From positions 1 to 35,915 of the forward strand of contig JAKAFX010000009.1 of the NCBI GenBank assembly GCA_021817735.1: a stretch of 35,915 nt of DNA. The letters run 5' to 3'. Position numbers and translations under genes: made by a program. Position 1 is the first letter of the stretch; every line of letters starts with the position of its first letter. This DNA comes from Thermoplasmata archaeon. GTDB taxonomy: Archaea; Thermoplasmatota; Thermoplasmata; Thermoplasmatales; Thermoplasmataceae. Positions 29,004-35,915 of the stretch are shown here, piece after piece. The notes beneath the pieces were generated by a model. That model was given only the letters and a program-made list of their open reading frames with translations, was not told the DNA's origin and searched no databases.

Positions 29004-29246
29004 CTCATGTGGTGATCACCCTTATTGATTTAGATTCTCCCACGACCGCAGCTGGAAAATAGGATAGCTGGATCTATGATTTTTTCCTAGATATCCAGTG
29101 CGGACAGGAATTCTGCATTCGCAGATTTTAGAATGAAGGGGGATTGCCGACCCTGCCTGTGCTTTCCCGATTCATGAGGGAATGCTAAATTTGACCTAAT
29201 CTTACAAAATATTTTATATCATCTTTGGGTTAGTTTAGGGAACACC

Positions 29247-29300
29247 ATGACTGTGGTTTTCCCTTCTTACTTGGTGGTTGGCTTGCCTGGGGTGAGATGA
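29247..29300 (+). other. Candidate leader ORF (uORF), MTVVFPSYLVVGLPGVR*, one nt before the nucleotidyltransferase ATG
   Basis: TATA-like ATTTTATATC at 29211-29220, about 30 bp before the ATG at 29247; stop TGA 29298-29300; main ATG 29302; GGTGAG overlapping the leader end could be an SD. Confidence 0.4.
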
Positions 29301-29301
29301 C

Positions 29302-29961
29302 ATGCAGACTGTGGTCTTAGCCAAGCCGGGGGAAGTTCACGAGAGTGTGCGCCTGGCAAAAATTGATGATGCATTGAAGTTCTCTTCTCTTCTGAAAACC
29401 CCCGCTGTGCTGTTCGCAGGTGTAACAGGTTCTGTATCATATGTGCCCCGTGAGGAGGATGATGTGGATATGTTCATCATCTCACAGGAGAACCAGTTGT
29501 GGAGATGCATGTTCAGGGCATACCTTGCAAGATTCCTTGCCAGGACCAAAGAAGTGTGCCTATCACTAAACATGGATGTTGGCTATGCGAAATCGATGTT
29601 CGCTTCCATGAATGATCCCCTGAAAGCATCCGATTCCGTACATGTGATTCCAGTTATCGGGGCGGATCTCTATGGTAGCCTTCTTGGCAGTTCAGGCTTC
29701 ATATCAGAACGATATCCAGAAAAAGCTAACGCAGGTACCATCCCGGATAAGTTCCTGAGAACTGGGTTGTTTGGCATGGCGCTCGAGGCCGGGGCTTTCC
29801 TTGTTTTGGCTCCTGTCGTGCTGATGAAAGCGATGATTGTCAACTGGAAAAGAGCGCATACCGATCCGGTGATGACGTATCGCTTGGTTCTCGGTAGGCA
29901 CTGCCTGTACTTTGACAACCTGAGGTACAGAGCCATACGGGAGCAGTACTATGGTGAATGA
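29302..29961 (+). CDS. Nucleotidyltransferase-fold protein (minimal NTase motif) with hydrophobic C-terminal segment
   Basis: LFAGVTGSVSYVPREEDDVDMFIIS resembles the GS...DxD NTase motif; GAFLVLAPVVLMKAMIV hydrophobic stretch. Confidence 0.6.
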   Translation: MQTVVLAKPGEVHESVRLAKIDDALKFSSLLKTPAVLFAGVTGSVSYVPREEDDVDMFIISQENQLWRCMFRAYLARFLARTKEVCLSLNMDVGYAKSMFASMNDPLKASDSVHVIPVIGADLYGSLLGSSGFISERYPEKANAGTIPDKFLRTGLFGMALEAGAFLVLAPVVLMKAMIVNWKRAHTDPVMTYRLVLGRHCLYFDNLRYRAIREQYYGE

Positions 29962-29990
29962 ACCCGTCAAATGAAGTTAGGTGAACAAGC

Positions 29991-31307
29991 CTATTCCTGG
30001 AGTTTCATTGCAGTTTTACTGTCCCTTGGCCTCCCGTCGAGCCCCCTCAGGCCCTTCATGGAGCCGAATATCATGGCAGAAGTTGCCATCAGGATTCCCG
30101 TCAGTAGGAATGTACTTGAAACCCCGATTACGGATATCAACACCGCCCCTGTGGCGATGGCAGGTGGCCCGCCTATAAAGCTCAGAACACCATCGATGGC
30201 GAAATACCTGCCGCGCATGCCTGAAGGTACAAGGTTCTGCGCGGAAGTGAGCCAGACATTTCCGGAAAAACCGGCGAAGATCCCTATGGAAAGGCCCAAT
30301 ATGATTGCTTCCGGGACATATGGTAAGGCCCCCATTAAAAGCAGGCTAAGTCCAACTGCAAGCCCATACATGAAAACCCATATTTTTCCGGCATGGGCCA
30401 GAGGGTGAATATATCCAGGTAGGAGGGAGCCGGCGACGTCACCCACTGCATACACCGCAAGAACCGTTCCGTATACAAGGGAGTCTGCATGAAGTGAGGC
30501 TGCCACGTATATGACCATGTAAGAAAATGATAGGGAGAAGAAGAAATTAAAGAACGTTGCAGAAATGGTCAGCTCCCAGAGGCCTCTTTCGCTGAGAAGC
30601 CAATGTAGGCCCTCTTTGAGTTCCATGCCCATGTTTCTCCCAGGTCTTTGCTGTCCTTCGCGCCCGGAAATTTTTCCCCCAACTGACGGGAATATCAGGA
30701 ATGCAGCAGTCACCGCGGAGACTGCAAACACCGCAGCGCTACCTGCTACTGCTGCCGCTACCCCAACCGCTATTATCAGCCCTCCAGCCATTGCGTTCGC
30801 AATGGATCCGACTGTGGATGAAATGGCCCGGTTCATCCCGTTTGCTCTTGGAAGAGCGTTTGGTTCCACAATGTCAGGAAGGATTGAACTTGAAGCTGAC
30901 CTGAAAAGTTCCAGGCCGATAGACCAGACTGCTGCCGCAGCCATGAGCACGTATAAGTTGAAACCGTAGAATACGGAGAACCAGGCAAGAATGCCCAGTG
31001 AGACCGCTCCCAGTACCATGGACACAACGACCAGGAAGGCTCTATTGAGCCTGTCCACCAATGCACCTGCCGGCAGAGCGCCTGCAGTTGCTGCCAGTGA
31101 CTCCACCAGGGCCACGATGCCAACAGCGATGGCGGAATGTGTGGAAGAGAATACATACCATGCCACGCACACCGCAGCCGTGTTATATCCTAGTCTTGAG
31201 AGGCTGCTGGATCCAAAGAAGCCGTACAGTGGTTTCTTCCCAGATGGAAAAGATTCCTTGCCGTCACCGGCTCCAGGAACTAAGTCATTCATTGAAATGC
31301 CATCCAT
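29991..31307 (-). CDS. MFS transporter (MFS_3 / enterobactin-exporter-like)
   Basis: FLGSSSLSRLGYNTA-type start (FFGSSSLSRLGYNTAAVCVAWYVF), ALPAGALVDRLNRAFLVV, ANGMNRAISSTVGSIANAMAGGLI. Confidence 0.87.
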   Translation of the reverse strand: MDGISMNDLVPGAGDGKESFPSGKKPLYGFFGSSSLSRLGYNTAAVCVAWYVFSSTHSAIAVGIVALVESLAATAGALPAGALVDRLNRAFLVVVSMVLGAVSLGILAWFSVFYGFNLYVLMAAAAVWSIGLELFRSASSSILPDIVEPNALPRANGMNRAISSTVGSIANAMAGGLIIAVGVAAAVAGSAAVFAVSAVTAAFLIFPSVGGKISGREGQQRPGRNMGMELKEGLHWLLSERGLWELTISATFFNFFFSLSFSYMVIYVAASLHADSLVYGTVLAVYAVGDVAGSLLPGYIHPLAHAGKIWVFMYGLAVGLSLLLMGALPYVPEAIILGLSIGIFAGFSGNVWLTSAQNLVPSGMRGRYFAIDGVLSFIGGPPAIATGAVLISVIGVSSTFLLTGILMATSAMIFGSMKGLRGLDGRPRDSKTAMKLQE

Positions 31308-31667
31308 CCGTTCCTCCGGAATAAGAGACAGGGTTCATAAAGCGTTTCAAAAAGCTTCCAGAATGTCTGCAGATGTTCAGTGGAAACCCCCAAGCAGGTT
31401 GTTCCCTTTCCATAGACCCTCCTTCAGCATTACCAGACACCCGGGCATGGAAGCAGGAGATGTCCCGGGATCATAACCTCCTTCAAAACAGGGGATAGCC
31501 GCTTCCATGATTTCTTTGGCCTGTGGTGGTAAACCCAAGGGCGGCACCCCGGGGTGAATTACCCGACATGGCCTGAGAGGAAAAAGCAGGCTCATGTTGC
31601 CGTGGCTCAACGTGGCTTGATTTGGATTGTGCCACTGCAGCAGCTGTTAGAGGTCCATTGAAGTATG

Positions 31668-32657
31668 CTAAACCGATCTGTAGAGCCCGTCCATCATTCC
31701 CCTGAGCTGGCAGAAAAGTAATCTGGTCCTTTCTTTGCCACCTCGTGCAAGGTATGCTGCCGTGTTTGGAAGGGCGACGCGTGGAAAATGTGCCATTGCG
31801 TGCACTCTGAAGTTCTTCATTCCGGGATGCACTCTGGACATTATTCCGAACCACTCTCTGGTCTCGCGCATCACCCTTTCCGGATCCGCAAGTTGATGCT
31901 GCGTCCAGTATCCAAAACTACCTGGGAGTTCAACGTCGTGGAATGTAAAGGATCCAGTGTTCGCAACGGCCTTCCATCCTGCCATCTTGAGGCGGTAGCA
32001 GAAGAATGCACTGCTGTTGACCTCCAGGGATTCATCAAAGCCACCAATCTCGATTGCTGCAGCTGTCCTGACAATGGATGCGTTGGGAAGTGCGTCTGTG
32101 TCCAGAAGCGTGTTTTCTTTCTTAGGATCCCGTGGCAGGTTCCTTCCGACAAGCTGGAATCCCCATTGCCCTCTCCTGAATGGTGTTGCATAGACCCATA
32201 CAAGTTCCGGATCATCCCTGTAAAGGACTGCGGGCATCACTGCACCAATCTGGGGATCATTCCTTATTGTATCATAGGGAATCTGTAGGGTATTCCCTGT
32301 CACCACGTTGTCGTCGTCGATGAAGTACGAGAATTCGCCTGTGGACATGCTCAGTGCTATGTTCTTCGCCTTGCTGATGAATATCCTCTTCGAAAAATGG
32401 ACATAATCGATCGGGAGATCGGGGAAGTCCTTCCTGCACTGGCCGTCCTCCCTGTCTGAATCGTCTACTATTATGATCTGCCCTACTATTCCGCCGGAGG
32501 AATCCCTGACACTTGAGAGAAGATTCCGAAGCATCTGCTTGCGGTTGTGGGTGACAATGATTATTGACATTCCTGGGTTTGTGTCGGTCATTTCATGTCC
32601 TGATCTCGTTCCCTTGCCAACATATGCGAATTTGATTAGATTAATCCTTCCTGACAA
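31668..32657 (-). CDS. Family 2 glycosyltransferase
   Basis: MSIIIVTHNRKQMLRNLLSSV...IIIVDDSD...FSYFIDDDNVV...GGFDESLEVNSSAFFCYRLKMAGW. Confidence 0.9.
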   Translation of the reverse strand: MSGRINLIKFAYVGKGTRSGHEMTDTNPGMSIIIVTHNRKQMLRNLLSSVRDSSGGIVGQIIIVDDSDREDGQCRKDFPDLPIDYVHFSKRIFISKAKNIALSMSTGEFSYFIDDDNVVTGNTLQIPYDTIRNDPQIGAVMPAVLYRDDPELVWVYATPFRRGQWGFQLVGRNLPRDPKKENTLLDTDALPNASIVRTAAAIEIGGFDESLEVNSSAFFCYRLKMAGWKAVANTGSFTFHDVELPGSFGYWTQHQLADPERVMRETREWFGIMSRVHPGMKNFRVHAMAHFPRVALPNTAAYLARGGKERTRLLFCQLRGMMDGLYRSV

Positions 32658-32689
32658 TGGTTAAATCCCGTTGATGTGTTTCATGCCCA

Positions 32690-33487
32690 TTGGATCCTTA
32701 TTATCAGGAAGTCGACAGGGTTTTCTCCGCTGCTGCACGGGTATATGACGAACGAATTGGGTCAAATTTCATAAACAGGCATGTCAGGGACATGGAGATA
32801 AGGGAGATGATGAGAAATGCCCATAAAGAAGCGAAAATGCTAGAGATCGGGTGTGGCACCTCCCAGGAAGCATCCAGGATCATGGGGCTGACCGGCGGGA
32901 GCGTGACCTGCCTGGACGTTGCCCAGGGGATGATCGACTTCTCGCTGGAAAAGATGAGAAGACTTGGTCTATCAGGAAGGTACCGGGCTTTCAAGATGCC
33001 TGCAGCAGAAGTTGGTAAAATCGGAGAAACCTTTGACCTGGTCTATTCATTCAATGGAGCCCTTAACTCTGAGCCGGACCTCGAAAACTTCTTCCGGGGC
33101 ATAGTTCAGGTTACGGAGCCGGGCGGCGTTCTCTTACTTTCATTCAGGAGCAGGTTCTGCCTAGGAGAGTGGCTATATTACAGGATCAGGAACGATCCTG
33201 ACTCGTATAGGTCGAAGAGGGGCGAGTATGTTGATGTTGGCGTTGTCAACAGCAGCGTAAGGGTCAGGTACCTTTCCCTGAAGGAGATCAGGGATCTGCT
33301 TCCGGCCAATTTCAGGATTACACGAGCCATAGGGCTGGGAATTCTCTTTCCCCCGTATGCAGCTTCCAGGGTGAAGTGGAGCCTTGCAAGGAAGGCGGTT
33401 ATTGCAGTTGAGCGCATCCTCAGTCTTGTTCCGGTTATATCCGGGTTTGGGGACCAGATACTTGTCACTGCGGTGAGAGTCTCATGA
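32690..33487 (+). CDS. Class I SAM-dependent methyltransferase (TTG start)
   Basis: KMLEIGCGTSQEASRIMG...VTCLDVAQGMIDFSLEKM...FDLVYSFNGALNSEPD. Confidence 0.88.
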   Translation: MDPYYQEVDRVFSAAARVYDERIGSNFINRHVRDMEIREMMRNAHKEAKMLEIGCGTSQEASRIMGLTGGSVTCLDVAQGMIDFSLEKMRRLGLSGRYRAFKMPAAEVGKIGETFDLVYSFNGALNSEPDLENFFRGIVQVTEPGGVLLLSFRSRFCLGEWLYYRIRNDPDSYRSKRGEYVDVGVVNSSVRVRYLSLKEIRDLLPANFRITRAIGLGILFPPYAASRVKWSLARKAVIAVERILSLVPVISGFGDQILVTAVRVS

Positions 33488-33505
33488 TAGTCTGCTGACT
33501 GGAAG

Positions 33506-34681
33506 CTAGTATACTTTTTCCAGCAGGATGATCTGAATGTCGCTCAGTGCCTTGATAGGCCACAGCCCTCCCAGAATACGGTCTGCACTAATCAGGGAGC
33601 TGGTATGCCTTGACAGCCTTGACACAATGCCGTTGTGACCAATTGTTGGGAATAATACTCCAAGGCCGAAATATGCCTTTTTCCTGAACCCATGCCGTTG
33701 GGCTGCCATTACTATCTTCCAGTGGGAATGAAACCACGCGTCCACTGGAAGGGAAGAGATCTCGTGCAGTGCAGGGTACTTCAACCTGGAAAGCATCGCC
33801 GGGAAATCCAGTTCCAGTAAGCTGCATATCTTGTCCACCAGCGATAAAGGATTGTAAATGCCCAGGAAGAGTTTTCCTCCAGGCCTGATCATCTTCTCAA
33901 GATACCCCATTATCGGCTCAGGATCATCTTCGCAGTCCAGCGCTCCGAAGTTGCTGAATGCTCCATCAAACTGCGCCTTATTCTCCACCGGTGACATTGT
34001 TCCAAGCGATGATGCCTTCATTGCTTGGGTGCTCAGCAAGGAAGACCTGCCTGTGCTATGGGCCTTAGACTCCAGGATCCTTATCATTTCAGGCGAAGCG
34101 TCAATGGCGTGGATACGGTAGCCTTCGTTCAGCATCTTCATGGTCTCGATCCCAGACCCGCATCCTATCTCGAGCAACCAGCTTCCCGGCGGAAACACTC
34201 TCTTCATGTAATCTACCGTTCTCTGCCTTAGATAAAGTCCAAATGGATTTGCCTGTACCCCCTCATCATATCCATGGGATATGAGATCAAATGATTCCCT
34301 GAGCCAATCCGCGTAAGGTTTGTTTTGCCTGGGTCCAGGGAGTAACGGTTCCAGTTCGATGAAGACCGGATGTCCCCCAAGCCATCTCTCTACCTTTTCA
34401 TTGCCATATTTCCCGGCAAATTTCTCCTGCAACCACCGCTTCTTCTCCTGATCCCTCACAAGGATGGCTTCATACGATGTCCATGCATTTCCATTCCATA
34501 CCTGTGCATTACCGTACTTCAGGAGTCCGTTAAGCCATGAAGTGTCCGGTCTCTCTGAGAATATGTAAGTTTTTTCCCGGTCCGATACGAAGGCCAGGGG
34601 GATCCTCTTCCTGCCAGAGGCCACTATCAGGCTTCCTTCGTCCACGGCAGAGTTGCGCCTTCCGGGTTTTTCCACATTCAA
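33506..34681 (-). CDS. Two-domain protein: N-terminal about 110-aa domain (possibly FMN/F420 split-barrel-like) fused to class I SAM methyltransferase
   Basis: WLLEIGCGSGIETMKML...IHAIDASPEMIRILESKA...FDGAFSNFGALDCEDDPEP; C-terminus resembles the neighbouring 32690 methyltransferase. Confidence 0.8.
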   Translation of the reverse strand: MNVEKPGRRNSAVDEGSLIVASGRKRIPLAFVSDREKTYIFSERPDTSWLNGLLKYGNAQVWNGNAWTSYEAILVRDQEKKRWLQEKFAGKYGNEKVERWLGGHPVFIELEPLLPGPRQNKPYADWLRESFDLISHGYDEGVQANPFGLYLRQRTVDYMKRVFPPGSWLLEIGCGSGIETMKMLNEGYRIHAIDASPEMIRILESKAHSTGRSSLLSTQAMKASSLGTMSPVENKAQFDGAFSNFGALDCEDDPEPIMGYLEKMIRPGGKLFLGIYNPLSLVDKICSLLELDFPAMLSRLKYPALHEISSLPVDAWFHSHWKIVMAAQRHGFRKKAYFGLGVLFPTIGHNGIVSRLSRHTSSLISADRILGGLWPIKALSDIQIILLEKVY

Positions 34682-34770
34682 TTTACCACCCTGTACCTAA
34701 TAAGACCTTGCAGGGCTATCGACTGCGAGGGAAAGCAATTGTTTTAAGGCAGGACCCCAATTATCCCTGA

Positions 34771-35915
34771 ATGCCTGAGCCCGAGTTGATTTACAGTTCT
34801 GGAGTACTGGTCCTCAGGAATTACGAGGGCACTCAACCTGATAGGTTCACGCGTGATGCCCGAACTGGATATTTTATTGCCCCTGCCTATCTTTACAGGA
34901 AAATTGCGTCTCAGGGTCTGAAGGTCAGGGATCTGGTATTTGTGAACCAGGAGAAGGTTACGGTTACCCACTCGGAGAAACTAAGGCCCTACCAGGAAGA
35001 CGCAATCAAGAAGTGGGAGCAGAATTCCTGCAACGGCATTGTTGTTCTTCCTACTGCGGCAGGAAAGACCCACATTGGCGTTGAGGCAATTGCACGTTTG
35101 CAACAGAGCACTCTTGTGATCGCACCAACCATAGAGTTGATACAGCAGTGGAGGGATCGACTGAAGAGATACTTCTCTACTGAGATTGGCCAGATAGGCG
35201 GCGGGGAAAAGGATATCCGGCCAATAAGCGTCTGCACGTACGATTCTGCATACCTGATGGCCGAATCTCTTGGAAACAGATTCAAGTTCCTGCTGGTCGA
35301 TGAGGTGCACCATCTTGCCTCCGAGCAGTACATGCAGATCGCGAAGATTTTTGCTGCCCCTTACAGGCTAGGACTCACCGCTACCCTAGAAAGAGCAGAC
35401 AAGCTTCATGAAAACCTTGCTGAAGTAATGGGAGGCAAGATCCTGGAGATGGGCTACGAGGAGCTCTCCGACTATCTCGCGAATTTCAAGATTGTAAGGA
35501 TTCCCGTAGAACTTGATCCAGACGAGGAGGACGAATACCACAGGAACCGGGATGTTTTCCTTTCCTACCTGAGGAAGCACAGGATGGTTCTCAGGGGGCC
35601 CTGGGATTTTGAGAAATTCATCCTGAGCTCGTGGAATCCCGAAGGCAGGGAAGCCCTGATGGCCTGGAGGAAGTCAAGGGAGATAGCCTTCAGTTCCAGG
35701 GCAAAGATAGATCATCTCAGGCGCATTCTGGCGGATCACCATGGTGAGAAGACCCTGATCTTCTCCGAGGACACTGAAACGGCATACCTGATATCTCGTG
35801 AATTCCTCATCCCTGCAATCACTTACATGACGCCTCCCCGGGAGAGGAAAAGCTATCTTGAGCTTTTCAGGGAAGGAAAGATCAGGACCCTGGCCACGTC
35901 AAGAGTACTGGACGA
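34771..35915 (+). CDS. XPB/Rad25-like SF2 DNA helicase; C-terminus lies beyond the window edge
   Basis: My translation MPEPELIYSSGVLVLRNYEG... with KLRPYQEDAIKKW, VVLPTAAGKTHIG (Walker A), LLVDEVHHLAS, YRLGLTATLERAD. Absent from the ORF track because it runs off the window. Confidence 0.9.
   Translation, partial: MPEPELIYSSGVLVLRNYEGTQPDRFTRDARTGYFIAPAYLYRKIASQGLKVRDLVFVNQEKVTVTHSEKLRPYQEDAIKKWEQNSCNGIVVLPTAAGKTHIGVEAIARLQQSTLVIAPTIELIQQWRDRLKRYFSTEIGQIGGGEKDIRPISVCTYDSAYLMAESLGNRFKFLLVDEVHHLASEQYMQIAKIFAAPYRLGLTATLERADKLHENLAEVMGGKILEMGYEELSDYLANFKIVRIPVELDPDEEDEYHRNRDVFLSYLRKHRMVLRGPWDFEKFILSSWNPEGREALMAWRKSREIAFSSRAKIDHLRRILADHHGEKTLIFSEDTETAYLISREFLIPAITYMTPPRERKSYLELFREGKIRTLATSRVLD

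Noticed and set aside
31788-32288. 166-aa plus-strand Cys-rich ORF opposite the GT2 gene
   Set aside because: Antisense to a glycosyltransferase with clear GT2 motifs; Cys richness follows from reverse-complement codon bias.

Overview
Archaeal chromosomal segment, most like a Thermoplasmata-type acidophile (inferred from gene content, TATA-box/leaderless promoters and compact operons). It carries about 28 protein genes and one tRNA-Thr, mostly metabolic and transport genes: class I ribonucleotide reductase (nrdA truncated at the left edge, plus an R2-like gene), fused formiminotransferase-cyclodeaminase, sugar epimerase, aminotransferase, M13 and M61 metallopeptidases, PiT/DUF47 phosphate transport, MarC, AroD, three MFS transporters, a large secreted/anchored surface protein, ThpR, GcvH, RlmE/FtsJ, IorAB with an upstream HTH/ACT-type regulator, a nucleotidyltransferase-like protein, GT2, two related methyltransferases (one fused to an extra N-terminal domain), and an XPB-like helicase truncated at the right edge. 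I found no CRISPR array and no convincing intact mobile element. The strongest observation is the R2-like protein (2173..3177). By motif-level alignment to E. coli NrdB it has lost most of the di-metal ligands (E115->L, E204->A, E238->L, H241->Q), keeps the radical-tyrosine position, and ends right after the 'PIPW' motif, so it lacks the C-terminal tail carrying Y356 and the R1-docking peptide. It sits immediately upstream of an nrdA whose active-site residues are intact, so it may be an unusual metal-depleted or non-canonical class I RNR. Secondary observations are a perfect 19-bp palindrome next to the TATA box of the ior-operon regulator, a 12-bp triple direct repeat upstream of nrdA, a 17-codon leader ORF before the nucleotidyltransferase gene, and the methyltransferase fusion with its convergent paralogue.
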